Origin: Desertivirga arenae
GTDB lineage: Bacteria > Bacteroidota > Bacteroidia > Sphingobacteriales > Sphingobacteriaceae
NCBI RefSeq assembly: GCF_017355785.1
Contig: NZ_JAFEWE010000002.1
Coordinates: 236,618-300,617 of the forward strand
DNA length: 64,000 bases
Reading direction: 5' to 3'
Shown here: in pieces, positions 9,425-18,407 of the stretch
Layout of the letters: the number at the start of each line of letters is the position of its first letter
Position numbering within the stretch: position 1 is the stretch's first letter
Translations under genes and position numbers: made by a program
Notes under the pieces: model-generated
The model's database searches: none
What the model was told of the DNA's origin: nothing
The model's input: only the letters and a program-made list of their open reading frames with translations

Positions 9425-9441
9425 TCTATGTACTATGTTTG
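9409..9441 (+). promoter_or_regulatory. Candidate promoter of the acyltransferase-GT2 pair
   Basis: TTG (9409-9411) and TATGTTTG (9434-9441), an exact match to TAnnTTTG, are 22 bases apart. The first element lies inside the 5' coding end of the divergent WbqC-like gene. Initiation would fall near 9447, about 32 bases before the ATG. Confidence 0.5.
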
Positions 9442-9478
9442 TAGTCCGATTCGCCGAAATTAATCATAAAACTTACAG

Positions 9479-10357
9479 ATGAAGAAGGTTCTTTGGGGTC
9501 TTACTAAATTTTCTTTGTACCTGCTCGCTCTGCTCCCCTTCCCAGTCCTTTATCTGCTTTCAGACTTTTGCTATTACGTACTCTACTACGTCATAAAGTA
9601 TCGCCGGCATGTTGTGATGCCAAATCTGCGCAACTCCTTCCCTGAAAAATCAGAGGAAGAACTTAGAGTTATTGAAAAAAAGTATTTTAAATTCCTGTGT
9701 GACAATATCCTCGAATCATTTAAGATGCTGACAATTAGCAGAGAGGGAATTTCCAAAAGGTTTAAATTCGTTAACCCGGAAGTAGTGAACCAGTTTCTGA
9801 ATCAGGGAAAATCCGTTTTATTGACGGGTGGACACTACGGGAATTGGGAATGGGGTAACCTCTCCGTCCGAGTATGTTTTTCAAAAGAAGTCCTGGTAAT
9901 TTATAAACCTCTTGCTGATCTAAGGTTTGGTGAGTTTATGAATTATATGCGTAGTCGTTTCGGAACCATCATGGTTCCCATGAAATTAACACTACGACGC
10001 ATTATTGAACATAAGAACAAAATTTTCCTGGCTATTTTTGTCAGTGACCAAACACCTACAAGGGATGAATCCCAGTTCTTCACCAAATTCCTTAACCAGG
10101 ATACAGCCGTTTTTCTTGGAGTAGAAAAGATAGCGAGGGCCACAGGCAACCCAGTTATTTTCTGTCAGATCGACCGTGTTAAAAGAGGGTATTATGAAGC
10201 TACTTTCACCACTCTTTTTGAAGATCCTAAAGCAACTTCAGATCACGAAATAACGATCACTCATACACAAAAGCTGGAAAGCTATATCAAAGCGAAGCCA
10301 GAGCTATGGTTATGGTCGCACAAGCGTTGGAAATTTAAGCCCGAAGATGTAAGATGA
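9479..10357 (+). CDS. Lysophospholipid/lipid A acyltransferase (LpxL/HtrB-like)
   Basis: This 292-residue protein has an N-terminal membrane anchor and the acyltransferase core. It includes the catalytic H-x4-E motif as GGHYGNWEWG near residue 120, the segment SDQTPTRDES near 182, and a C-terminal WLWSHKRWKF. The family adds a late acyl chain to lipid A, or to other outer-membrane lipids, from acyl-ACP at the inner membrane. It overlaps the following glycosyltransferase by four bases (ATGA), so the two are translationally coupled. Confidence 0.9.
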   Translation: MKKVLWGLTKFSLYLLALLPFPVLYLLSDFCYYVLYYVIKYRRHVVMPNLRNSFPEKSEEELRVIEKKYFKFLCDNILESFKMLTISREGISKRFKFVNPEVVNQFLNQGKSVLLTGGHYGNWEWGNLSVRVCFSKEVLVIYKPLADLRFGEFMNYMRSRFGTIMVPMKLTLRRIIEHKNKIFLAIFVSDQTPTRDESQFFTKFLNQDTAVFLGVEKIARATGNPVIFCQIDRVKRGYYEATFTTLFEDPKATSDHEITITHTQKLESYIKAKPELWLWSHKRWKFKPEDVR

Positions 10358-11388
10358 GTCTATTACCCAGAGTTGCCGTCGTTATCCTTAATTGGAACGG
10401 CCGAAGATATTTGGAGCAGTTCCTGCCCTCCGTTTTAAAAACGAGCTATGCCAACTCGGAGATCATTGTAGCAGATAATGCTTCCTCTGACGATTCCATA
10501 ACATTTCTTCAATCCAACTTCCCTTCTGTAAAGGTGGTACAAAACCAGGAGAATTATGGTTTCGCAGGCGGATATAATGAAGCCTTAAAATTGGTGGAAG
10601 CGGACTATTTTGTTCTGCTAAATTCAGATGTTGAAGTAGAACCCAACTGGATTGACCCGGTTATAGCGCTGCTTGAAGCCGACAAAACAGCAGTAGCTGC
10701 ACAACCAAAAATACGAGGTTTTAAAAATAAAGATGAATTTGAATATGCGGGAGCTGCAGGTGGGTTCCTTGATAAATATGGTTATCCTTTCTGCCGAGGA
10801 CGTATTTTTGACACTTTAGAATACGACACAGGGCAGTACGAAAAGTCGACGGAAATTTTCTGGGCAAGTGGAGCAGCGTTTTTTATTCGTGCATCGGCAT
10901 GGAGGGAGGTTAATGGGTTGGATGAGGACTTCTTTGCGCATATGGAAGAGATTGATCTTTGCTGGCGATTAAAGATTAAAGGTTATAAAATTCTCTACTG
11001 TCCTCAATCGATTGTATACCATGTAGGTGGAGGAACTTTGCAGGCTGAAAATCCATACAAAACGTATCTGAATTTCCGGAACAACCTTTTTATGTTGATA
11101 AAGAACCTTCCACCCGGGAAACGGTTCTTCACCCTGTTTATTCGCTTCTGGCTAGACTTCGTAACCTTACTCAAATTTCTGGCGGAGGGTAAGTTTAAGC
11201 AGGCAAGGGCGATCAATAAAGCACATTTGGCTTTCTTCTCTAATCTGAAAAAGAACCTCCGTAAATCAAAGGGGACAGACTACCAGAAATTTAACGCATC
11301 TGGATTGTATAAAGGGAGTATTGTATGGAACTACTTTGCCGGAAAGCGAACGAAATTTGATAATCTGGATATTAACAAGCTAAACTAA
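10354..11388 (+). CDS. Glycosyltransferase family 2
   Basis: This 344-residue protein has a GT-A fold from its first residues (VAVVILNWNGRRYLE), with ADNASSDDS near 35-43, the ENYGFAGGYNEAL segment, and the metal-binding region VLLNSDVEVEPNW near 90. It resembles rhamnosyltransferases (GT2 family) that work on lipopolysaccharide or other surface glycans. No membrane helices are evident. Coupling to the acyltransferase supports a role in outer-membrane lipid or glycan assembly. Its last 9 bases overlap the convergent PAS gene. Confidence 0.88.
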   Translation: MSLLPRVAVVILNWNGRRYLEQFLPSVLKTSYANSEIIVADNASSDDSITFLQSNFPSVKVVQNQENYGFAGGYNEALKLVEADYFVLLNSDVEVEPNWIDPVIALLEADKTAVAAQPKIRGFKNKDEFEYAGAAGGFLDKYGYPFCRGRIFDTLEYDTGQYEKSTEIFWASGAAFFIRASAWREVNGLDEDFFAHMEEIDLCWRLKIKGYKILYCPQSIVYHVGGGTLQAENPYKTYLNFRNNLFMLIKNLPPGKRFFTLFIRFWLDFVTLLKFLAEGKFKQARAINKAHLAFFSNLKKNLRKSKGTDYQKFNASGLYKGSIVWNYFAGKRTKFDNLDINKLN

Positions 11389-12648
11389 AGGTTGCTCGTC
11401 TTCTGCCACATTTACCTTTTTAGCAATATCTTTCACCAAATTGTCCAACTCCAACGAGCATTCTTCCAATAGATGCATGCACTCCAATTTTTCAGGACCA
11501 TCCTCTGTGTCTTTCAAAATATTAATCAGACTGAGAATTGAGGATATTGGCTTTCTGAGCTCATGCGAACTTACCCAGGCTAATTGCCTCAAAGCTTTAT
11601 TCTGCTGGTGGATCTTTTCTTCACGCAGCTTGCGTTCAGTAATTAAAGTTTGCACTGCAATGAAACAGTCGAGCCTTCCTTCTTCATCATAAATAGGTGA
11701 AATATCCGTATGAACCCAGTATTCTTCACCTTTTTTGGTTCTACTGCTAATTTCGCCAGAGAAAAAATGCTGGTTATTTAACGCTGCTGAAATATTAGAT
11801 AAGGCTTCATTCTGAACATCAGGATTTAGGAGAACATTAACAGCTAACATACCTGGTATCTCCAACATTGAATAGCCCGAAAACTGGAGAAATGCTTTAT
11901 TTGCCCAGCGCATAGATCCATCAGATTCAATAATGAGTACAAAGTTATTGATCTTTTCAAGGACCTCTCCCATCCTGCGTTTCTCTTCGTTAGATTGCCT
12001 GATCAAATCGATATGAGTGGCGAGAGCTTCGTTAAGTTCTATTTCTTTACGATATGATTCCTCCAATTGCCTTTGCTGACTGATCCTCTCGGTAATATCT
12101 ATTGCTAGAACCATAGCACAATCCTGCCCATTGAATGTTACCGGAAATGACTTGATAGAGGCAGAAAGTTCTTCTCCTGACTTTTTCCGGTGGGTCCAGT
12201 GTCCTGAATTATCCTGACGTTTTTTAATTTTTTCAATAAATTCAATTACTGCAACCCTATCAGCTTCAGGACGAATATCTAAAACTGTCATCCTTAGAAA
12301 CTCCTCCCGGCTATAACCGTACTTCTCAATCGCTGCCTGATTTACCTCCACAAAACGGTAGTTACTCAAGTTATAGATCCACATGGGACTAGGATTGCCA
12401 GTGAAGAGCTCCCGGTATTGCCTTTCCGAACTAGTCAGATCATTATGATTTTTTCTGATAATAGAGTAAAGAAGGATGGCAGTAAACAGTACAAATCCTA
12501 CACCTTTCACGCTTTGCCAAAACGACAGATCTGCAGCCGGCATACCGGAAGCAAAATATTTCAAGAGCAGATCCGAAAGGACTATCCATGCAACTGCCGA
12601 CACCAGGTATATTACAACAATTTTTAAGGACTTGTAATCCATGCTCAT
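11380..12648 (-). CDS. Membrane PAS protein with a histidine-kinase dimerisation segment but no ATPase domain
   Basis: This 422-residue protein starts at the ATG at 12648; the frame extends to a TTG at 12720 that is not favoured. Two membrane helices (about 8-28 and 42-60) are followed by two PAS domains (about 72-195 and 225-345). Then comes a HisKA-like segment with SSHELRKPISS near 360. The protein ends about 60 residues later, with no N, G1 or G2 boxes of the HATPase domain. It therefore cannot be a kinase by itself. It could dimerise with another sensor, accept phosphate from one, or be a degraded kinase; such short forms occur in related genomes. Confidence 0.8.
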   Translation of the reverse strand: MSMDYKSLKIVVIYLVSAVAWIVLSDLLLKYFASGMPAADLSFWQSVKGVGFVLFTAILLYSIIRKNHNDLTSSERQYRELFTGNPSPMWIYNLSNYRFVEVNQAAIEKYGYSREEFLRMTVLDIRPEADRVAVIEFIEKIKKRQDNSGHWTHRKKSGEELSASIKSFPVTFNGQDCAMVLAIDITERISQQRQLEESYRKEIELNEALATHIDLIRQSNEEKRRMGEVLEKINNFVLIIESDGSMRWANKAFLQFSGYSMLEIPGMLAVNVLLNPDVQNEALSNISAALNNQHFFSGEISSRTKKGEEYWVHTDISPIYDEEGRLDCFIAVQTLITERKLREEKIHQQNKALRQLAWVSSHELRKPISSILSLINILKDTEDGPEKLECMHLLEECSLELDNLVKDIAKKVNVAEDEQPLV

Positions 12649-12808
12649 CTTATCGTTCTTTATTGGAGGCAATGTTAATAGATATGCCTGTACTAAATCA
12701 CCAGTGGTTAGTTTCCCCAAGGTAGTTTGAGAGCCTTACAAGAAAGCACAAGATATTTTTTTTATCGAACAATTTAAAATATTACTTCTAAAAATCCGTT
12801 TGAAAAAT

Positions 12809-13555
12809 CTAATGTGATCGCAAAGGAACTTTTGGCAAGCCAGCTACCTCACCGATTATTATTATAGCCGGATGTGTTAGACTGTTCTCCTCAGCCATTT
12901 TCTCCAGATCCTTTACCTTCCCTCTGCAGGATTTCTGTTTACTTAACGTAGCATGTTGAATAATTGCAGCAGGAGTTTCTCCCATTCCTTCGCTAACATA
13001 GGTAGCAGCAATCTCCGCGATCTTTTTCATCCCCATATAAATGACAACCGTTGAATTACTTTGCATTGCAAGTCGGAGGTCATTAGACAAAGATCCATCT
13101 TTTTTAGTACCTGTCACCACCCAGATGCCCTCACTGGCTGTGCGGTGAGTAAGCGGAATATCTTCGAAACCTGAAGCCTGCATACTTGTAATACCCGGGA
13201 TAAAAAAGGCTTCAATCCCATGTTCCCGCGCATACTGCATTTCTTCAAAGCCTCTTCCAAAAATAAATGGGTCGCCGCCTTTCAATCTAACCACCAAGCC
13301 TTTCTCTAAAGCTTTTTCCTTGATCAACTCATGAATTCTCTCCTGAGGTGTATACTCACCATAAGGATGTTTTCCAACATAAAGCAATTCACAATCGGCC
13401 GGAGCCAGATCTAACAATTCTTTATTTGCAAGGTTATCATACAGAATGACCTTTGTTCTCTGTAAAACTTTATACGCTTTTATTGTAATCAGCTCAGGGT
13501 CACCTGGCCCGGCGCCAATTACATACAATTCTGGCTTAACTGCTTTCTCCGGCAT
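12809..13555 (-). CDS. cobA: Uroporphyrinogen-III C-methyltransferase (SUMT)
   Basis: This 248-residue protein starts at the ATG at 13555, just inside a TTG-initiated frame. It has the SUMT signatures: VIGAGPGDPELIT near the N-terminus, LKGGDPFIFGRGFEE, IPGITSM, and PLTHR. It methylates uroporphyrinogen III twice with SAM to give precorrin-2, the branch to siroheme and cobalamin. There is no fused CysG dehydrogenase/ferrochelatase part, and no other siroheme or nitrite/sulfite reductase gene lies nearby. Confidence 0.93.
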   Translation of the reverse strand: MPEKAVKPELYVIGAGPGDPELITIKAYKVLQRTKVILYDNLANKELLDLAPADCELLYVGKHPYGEYTPQERIHELIKEKALEKGLVVRLKGGDPFIFGRGFEEMQYAREHGIEAFFIPGITSMQASGFEDIPLTHRTASEGIWVVTGTKKDGSLSNDLRLAMQSNSTVVIYMGMKKIAEIAATYVSEGMGETPAAIIQHATLSKQKSCRGKVKDLEKMAEENSLTHPAIIIIGEVAGLPKVPLRSH

Positions 13556-13658
13556 CAATACTTTCTTAAATCGCAGTTAAAATACGATCATTTTAAATTT
13601 TATTTAAAGTCTTGGAATAAAAATTTAGAAAATTATAAAAACTCAAAAAAATAGGGTT

Positions 13659-13668
13659 TAAACTAAAC
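13659..13668. promoter_or_regulatory. TAAACTAAAC box upstream of glycerate kinase
   Basis: TAAACTAAAC, 48 bases before the glycerate kinase ATG, resembles the TAAACTAAAT boxes of the marR/crtB intergenic region 1.8 kb away. It may be a further site for the same regulator. The AT-rich context makes chance matches likely. Confidence 0.25.
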
Positions 13669-13715
13669 TTAAAACTTGAATTTAGTCGAGATTTATCGCC
13701 AACTCACGAAATTAC

Positions 13716-14834
13716 ATGAAAATATTAATTGCCCCTGACAAGTTTAAAGGCTCCTTGAGCTCTTATGAAGCCGGTAAAGCAATTAAATCGGCATTAGCCT
13801 CGACCATACCGGCCGCAGAACTTAGACAAATACCTATGGCGGACGGCGGCGACGGATTGTTAGAGGTCTTACAAGCGACTGGTTCTTATATCAGGAGAGA
13901 CCTTACTGTTTGCGACCCACTCTTCAGACCTATTGAGGCAAGTTATCTTATCACTAAAAATAATGCTGCCATTATAGAGATGGCGAAAGCCTCTGGCCTT
14001 TTACTTCTGAAGACTGAAGAGCGAAATCCCCTGGTCACAAGCTCTTATGGTACCGGTCAACTTATCGAAGATGCTATACAAAAAGGTGCAGTTGATATTA
14101 CTCTGGGTATTGGAGGAAGCGCAACAAATGATGCTGGAACAGGAATGGCTGCAGCTTTAGGTTTCAGATTCTATGATCAATGGGGCAAAGAGATAGTGCC
14201 AATTGGTGAAAATCTTATCAGGATTACAAAGATTGATCATTGTAATGCGATCAATTTAAGCACGATTAACATCAAGGTAGCTTGTGATGTTACCAATGTT
14301 TTTCATGGAAAAGATGGAGCAGCATGGGTATTCGGGCCACAAAAGGGCGCAGATGAAAATAGTGTGAGGATATTAGATGAAGGCCTGGACCATCTTGCAT
14401 CTCTACTAAGAAAAGACTTAGGGGTTGACGTCCAAAGTATTCCAGGGGCCGGAGCAGCGGGCGGACTAGGGGGTGGAGCGATTGCATTTCTTGGAGCCAA
14501 ATTATTGTCAGGAATTGAATTAATTCTGGAGTATACCCAAGCGGAAGAACTTATTATCGATTCAGACCTGGTTATTACAGGAGAAGGAAAATTGGATCAT
14601 CAAAGTTTAAATGGCAAAGTGATCTCCGGTATCTCTTCACTTAGTAAGCGCCATAACAAACCATTAATTGTACTTTGCGGAGAAAATGAACTTCTTGAGG
14701 AAGAATATAAAGCAGCAGGAATTACACAGGTAAACTCGATAATGGAACATGCAACTGATGCCCTTTCTGCTTTCGATAATTCCCTTTACTGGTTGGAATT
14801 TACTACTAAAAAAGCAATAAAAGAGTTTCTATAA
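13716..14834 (+). CDS. Glycerate kinase (GarK/GlxK family)
   Basis: This 372-residue protein opens with MKILIAPDKFKGSLSS, the family signature, followed by PMADGGDG near 43, GIGGSATNDAGTG near 133, and GAGAAGGLGGG near 246. It phosphorylates D-glycerate with ATP to 2-phosphoglycerate, feeding glycerate into lower glycolysis. It has its own upstream region and converges with the marR gene. No glyoxylate or glycerate pathway partner is adjacent. Confidence 0.93.
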   Translation: MKILIAPDKFKGSLSSYEAGKAIKSALASTIPAAELRQIPMADGGDGLLEVLQATGSYIRRDLTVCDPLFRPIEASYLITKNNAAIIEMAKASGLLLLKTEERNPLVTSSYGTGQLIEDAIQKGAVDITLGIGGSATNDAGTGMAAALGFRFYDQWGKEIVPIGENLIRITKIDHCNAINLSTINIKVACDVTNVFHGKDGAAWVFGPQKGADENSVRILDEGLDHLASLLRKDLGVDVQSIPGAGAAGGLGGGAIAFLGAKLLSGIELILEYTQAEELIIDSDLVITGEGKLDHQSLNGKVISGISSLSKRHNKPLIVLCGENELLEEEYKAAGITQVNSIMEHATDALSAFDNSLYWLEFTTKKAIKEFL

Positions 14835-14859
14835 AATTCGAGAAACGAGCCCAAGGTCA

Positions 14860-15489
14860 CTATAGTATAAAACTTTCCGGTCTCCCTTCTTTAAATTTGT
14901 TCTCATGGAAGTTTTCGAGCTTCTGCAGCAAGTAAACTAGTTGCAATTTCTCATTACTATTTAAATTGCCGGCGACTATCTTACTAGCCCTGCGAATTTT
15001 TTCCATGTTAGAATCGAGGGAGTCTTTACCCATATCAGTAATAGTCAGAGATCTACTTCTTTTATCAGTTTCCGAGACATCTTCCCTCACAAATCCCCTT
15101 GATATTAGTCGGTTTATTATTTGAATACCGGTCGACTTTTCATGGATATTCAAATCGATGAGCTGTTGCTTACTCATACTTCCTTTATGGAGCAGATTCA
15201 ACAGAAAAACCACTTCGTCTATACTCGCGAAAGGAGAATCAGCGATAGCAAGTTTGCTATACACTTTTGCATATCGAAACAGATGAACCAGAGACGTATT
15301 AATAACACTCTCTGCGCTTCTCCCCTCCGACTTCCCTTCCCAGTTTATTTCAAGGTCCTTATCCTGAAGCCTCCCAGGTAGCTTCTTGTGCAACCAATGA
15401 GAAAAGTTATTTACATTCTTTTCTCCTTTGAAATCCTGATCAAAGGTTTCGACGTAATTAATTATATCTTTTAGGAGCTGGTAAGTCAT
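14860..15489 (-). CDS. MarR family transcriptional regulator, divergent from crtB
   Basis: This 209-residue protein has an N-terminal helical extension of about 70 residues and then a MarR winged helix. The DNA-binding part includes SKQQLIDLNIHEKSTGIQIINRLISRGF near 132-160, followed by the wing DKRSRSLTITDMGK. MarR proteins usually repress divergent genes and let go when they bind a small ligand. The partner here is crtB, 104 bases away, and repeated AT-rich boxes lie between. Control of carotenoid synthesis is a reasonable inference. Confidence 0.85.
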   Translation of the reverse strand: MTYQLLKDIINYVETFDQDFKGEKNVNNFSHWLHKKLPGRLQDKDLEINWEGKSEGRSAESVINTSLVHLFRYAKVYSKLAIADSPFASIDEVVFLLNLLHKGSMSKQQLIDLNIHEKSTGIQIINRLISRGFVREDVSETDKRSRSLTITDMGKDSLDSNMEKIRRASKIVAGNLNSNEKLQLVYLLQKLENFHENKFKEGRPESFIL

Positions 15490-15509
15490 TAGAATAAATA
15501 AAACTTTTA

Positions 15510-15593
15510 TAAACTAAATATAGAACTAAAATAAACTAAATTTGTTTAATTTTAAAACTATAATACTTAACCGTGGTTTTATACTTAGTTTAA
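15510..15593. promoter_or_regulatory. Repeated TAAACTAAAT boxes between marR and crtB
   Basis: TAAACTAAAT occurs at 15510-15519 and 15532-15541, 22 bases apart, which is two turns of the helix. A third ACTAAA core lies between them at 15525-15530. An inverted near-copy, ACTTAGTTTAA, ends at about 15593, just before the crtB ATG. The arrangement fits cooperative binding of a dimeric regulator over the divergent promoters. Confidence 0.5.
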
Positions 15594-16448
15594 ATGATCA
15601 GGATGAACAATGCCGCTCTCTATGACCATGTCTCTTACAACTGCAGCAAAGCTGTAACCGGAGAATACAGTACTTCCTTTTTTTCAGCTATTAAATTATT
15701 AAGAGTTGATTTAAGGAAGCCAATTTATGCAGTTTACGGAATGGTGAGGCTCGCAGATGAAATTGTTGATACTTTTCATGATTTCGACAAAGAGAACCTC
15801 CTTGCTGAATTTAAGAAGGACACCTTCCTCGCCATTACGAATAAGATAAGTCTTAATCCCATTCTTCAAAGTTTTCAGCAGACGGTGCATCGCTATAACA
15901 TAGATCTTAGTCTGGTGGAAGCATTTTTCAAGAGTATGGAGACTGACTTAAAAAAACAGTACTACCTTAATCGTGATGAATATGAGGAATACATATATGG
16001 TTCGGCGGAGGTTGTCGGATTAATGTGCCTCTACATTTTTTGTGATGGAGACAAGAAGCTTTTCGGGGAATTGAAGGAGTATGCACGGGCTTTAGGAGCA
16101 GCTTTTCAAAAAATAAACTTCCTCAGAGATCTTCAGGCTGATGTAGAAGACCTTAACCGTGCCTACTTTCCAGGCTTTCAGAAAGGATCATTTAATGAAC
16201 TACAAAAACAAGCGATTGAAGAAGAAATTGCTTCTGATTTCGAAATGGCTTATAAAGGAATAAAAGGACTGCCGATCAGTGCACGCTTCGGGGTGTACGT
16301 AGCTTACAGATACTACCTGGCGTTGTTTAAAAAGGTGAAGAAAGCAAATGCAAATAAAATCATGGAAGAGAGAATACGTATACCAAACCACATGAAACTG
16401 GTTATCGTGTTCAAAGCGGGTGTAAGAAATCAGTTAAACTGGATTTAA
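15594..16448 (+). CDS. crtB: Phytoene/squalene synthase (CrtB)
   Basis: This 284-residue protein joins two geranylgeranyl diphosphates to phytoene, the first committed step of carotenoid synthesis. The first aspartate-rich motif is LADEIVDTF near residue 54 and the second is NFLRDLQADVEDLNRAYFP near 180. The opening NCSKAVTGEYSTSFF is also typical. An ATG at 15603 could be the start instead of 15594. It is followed by idi in the same direction (58-base gap). No phytoene desaturase (crtI), cyclase or hydroxylase lies in the window, which is unusual because crtI normally sits beside crtB in this group. Confidence 0.9.
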   Translation: MIRMNNAALYDHVSYNCSKAVTGEYSTSFFSAIKLLRVDLRKPIYAVYGMVRLADEIVDTFHDFDKENLLAEFKKDTFLAITNKISLNPILQSFQQTVHRYNIDLSLVEAFFKSMETDLKKQYYLNRDEYEEYIYGSAEVVGLMCLYIFCDGDKKLFGELKEYARALGAAFQKINFLRDLQADVEDLNRAYFPGFQKGSFNELQKQAIEEEIASDFEMAYKGIKGLPISARFGVYVAYRYYLALFKKVKKANANKIMEERIRIPNHMKLVIVFKAGVRNQLNWI

Positions 16449-16506
16449 GAGAGTGGGGCGAACCTTGTCTATATTTTATACTTTTGGAGTTCTATTTTAA
16501 GCTGGC

Positions 16507-17025
16507 ATGAACATAAGTGACGTTATATTAGTGGATGAGCACGACAATGAAATTGGGCAGATGGAGAAAATGGAGGCTCATCTAAAAGGTTTACTTCACA
16601 GAGCGTTCTCCGTCTTTGTTTTCGACAATCAAGGCAGAATGCTGTTACAGAGAAGGGCTTTGGAGAAATATCATTCTCCCGGTCTTTGGACAAATACCTG
16701 CTGCAGCCATCCTGCTCCCGGTGAAAGCAACCTTGCTGCCGCTACCCGCAGACTAAAGGAAGAAATGGGGTTCACCTGTGAACTAAAAGAAATAGGAGCA
16801 TTCACCTACAGAACAACTTTTGATAATGGCTTGCAGGAATATGAGTTTGATCATTTGTTTACTGGTGAATTTAATAGCTCCTTTGAAACAAATCCGGAGG
16901 AGGTAGACAGTTATAAATGGTTAAGTATTGAAGAAATTGACAAGCTATTAAAAGCTTCTCCTGATGATTATACAGTTTGGTTTAAAATTGCCTTCCCCAT
17001 CGTTAAGTCTTACCTGTATCAATAA
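16507..17025 (+). CDS. idi: Isopentenyl-diphosphate delta-isomerase, type I
   Basis: This 172-residue Nudix-fold enzyme interconverts isopentenyl and dimethylallyl diphosphate. The catalytic cysteine is in TNTCCSHP near residue 62-68, and the Nudix-like segment LKEEMGF near 85-91 holds metal-binding glutamates. Its place after crtB indicates that it supplies isoprenoid precursors for carotenoid synthesis. A terminator follows at 17159-17186. Confidence 0.95.
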   Translation: MNISDVILVDEHDNEIGQMEKMEAHLKGLLHRAFSVFVFDNQGRMLLQRRALEKYHSPGLWTNTCCSHPAPGESNLAAATRRLKEEMGFTCELKEIGAFTYRTTFDNGLQEYEFDHLFTGEFNSSFETNPEEVDSYKWLSIEEIDKLLKASPDDYTVWFKIAFPIVKSYLYQ

Positions 17026-17128
17026 CAAAAAAATTCAAATCTTCATTTTGCCTTCATCTTGATCAACGAACTTTGAAAAAGATCCTGAAAACATAGGATA
17101 GTTTTTGATTTTTTAGAGATTAAGGAAC

Positions 17129-17156
17129 CATAAATAGTGTTTATTTTATGGTGGGG
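17129..17156. repeat. Inverted repeat downstream of idi
   Basis: ACCATAAATA and TATTTTATGGT form a stem of about ten pairs with one bulged T, directly before the terminator. A smaller hairpin (ATCCT/AGGAT, then a T-rich run) lies at about 17083-17118. They may stabilise the 3' end of the crtB-idi transcript. Confidence 0.4.
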
Positions 17157-17158
17157 TA

Positions 17159-17186
17159 AAGGGGAGGTGAAATCTTCCCCTTTTTT
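17159..17186 (+). terminator. Intrinsic terminator after idi
   Basis: AAGGGGA (17159-17165) and TCCCCTT (17176-17182) form the stem, and six T follow at 17181-17186. Confidence 0.75.
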
Positions 17187-17235
17187 AATTCTTCTTATGA
17201 TTCTTCAACACCCGTAGGTCCAATTTCTTATGGTC

Positions 17236-18252
17236 TTATAAAGAACCTCTTTTTATTAGGTGGAAAGGGTTCCGGATTTGCTGCTTTTGCTTCTTAAGGA
17301 TAAGATTTGCAGCGGCACCTCCCATTTTTTCAAAATCAGTTGTTACTACAGAGATATTTAGCAGTCCTTTTAATATCGTATCATTAAAGGAAATAATACC
17401 CACATCCTCTCCAATTACCATAGAGGTTTGCTTGACTTTATTGATCAGATCTGCAAGATCAGACTCAGCCAGCGTTATATATAATTCGTTCCGGCCCGGG
17501 TTTACCTTTGAAAGGTTCTCCACCTCGAGAAAGCCTTTATCGTGATCTTTACAAAACTCTTTTATGCCCAGACTAATGTCTTTTTGATAGTTCTTGTCAG
17601 GAGGAAAGATCACGATGATATCGTCGTACTTCTGCAAGCTTTCAAGGTCGCTTTCCAATGCTTCATAAATATCCCTTTTAAAGTCCTGAAAAATTACACT
17701 ATGTGCGTCTCCTAACTCTGGAATGTTCTTATCCAGGAGGATGAGCTCATCCTCTGGAATCATGCGAACAAGATCAAGGCCATCTACCTCTTTACCTTTT
17801 TTAAGGAAGTAGGGCATGACTACGTAATAGTGATACTTACCCAGACTTGCCTCAATAATCTCACGAAAAAGATCAGTATCATAATGATAGATCTGAAGAT
17901 CTACTTTTGCTTTCTTCCCTAAAGCTTCCACCAGGGAATAATAAACGTTCTTTTTGTAAGAGCTGAGTTTATTAAATAGTAATAGTACCTTAAGTTTGTT
18001 ATCCTTTTTATCTGCAATATAGTTACCCCGTCCAGGAACAGTTTCTATAAAAGCTTCGTCCTTTAATAACTTGTAAGCTTTCTCCACGGTATCCCGGGAA
18101 ATTTTATATTGCTTGCTAAACTCAGAGATAGAAGGAAGCCTCTCTCCTTTTGTCAAAGCTCCTTTTTCAATATTATGAACAATTGCCTGAGCAACCTGCT
18201 CTACTTTTGATACTTTACTATTCGGATCTATTTCAATTGTAACAAGGCTCAT
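17236..18252 (-). CDS. GntR-type regulator with LacI-like sugar-binding domain
   Basis: This 338-residue protein has an N-terminal GntR winged helix (about 12-78, with GERLPSISEFSKQYKISRDTVEKAYKLL). A periplasmic-binding-protein-like effector domain follows (about 85-338, with VGIISFNDTILKGLL and ISVVTTDF near the C-terminus). This combination is common in Bacteroidota regulators of sugar use, where the ligand is often a monosaccharide. No catabolic genes adjoin it; the divergent neighbour is a PAP2 phosphatase. An inverted repeat in the gap (18408-18427) is a possible site. Confidence 0.87.
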   Translation of the reverse strand: MSLVTIEIDPNSKVSKVEQVAQAIVHNIEKGALTKGERLPSISEFSKQYKISRDTVEKAYKLLKDEAFIETVPGRGNYIADKKDNKLKVLLLFNKLSSYKKNVYYSLVEALGKKAKVDLQIYHYDTDLFREIIEASLGKYHYYVVMPYFLKKGKEVDGLDLVRMIPEDELILLDKNIPELGDAHSVIFQDFKRDIYEALESDLESLQKYDDIIVIFPPDKNYQKDISLGIKEFCKDHDKGFLEVENLSKVNPGRNELYITLAESDLADLINKVKQTSMVIGEDVGIISFNDTILKGLLNISVVTTDFEKMGGAAANLILKKQKQQIRNPFHLIKRGSL

Positions 18253-18407
18253 CTGGACGAAATACTTTAAAGCTTAATTTCCTTAAATAATACTATAACA
18301 CACTCAATTTGATTGAACCTCTATCTCAGTTCCTCTATTATTTTGCGTCTGCAAAAATAATTTCTTTTTTTATAACCTCGCCAGACAATTTACAGTATAA
18401 GCCATTA

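Noticed and set aside
12649-12720. TTG start giving 24 more residues to the PAS protein
   Set aside because: The added residues are not part of the first membrane helix, and an ATG pair at 12648 and 12642 gives a normal start.
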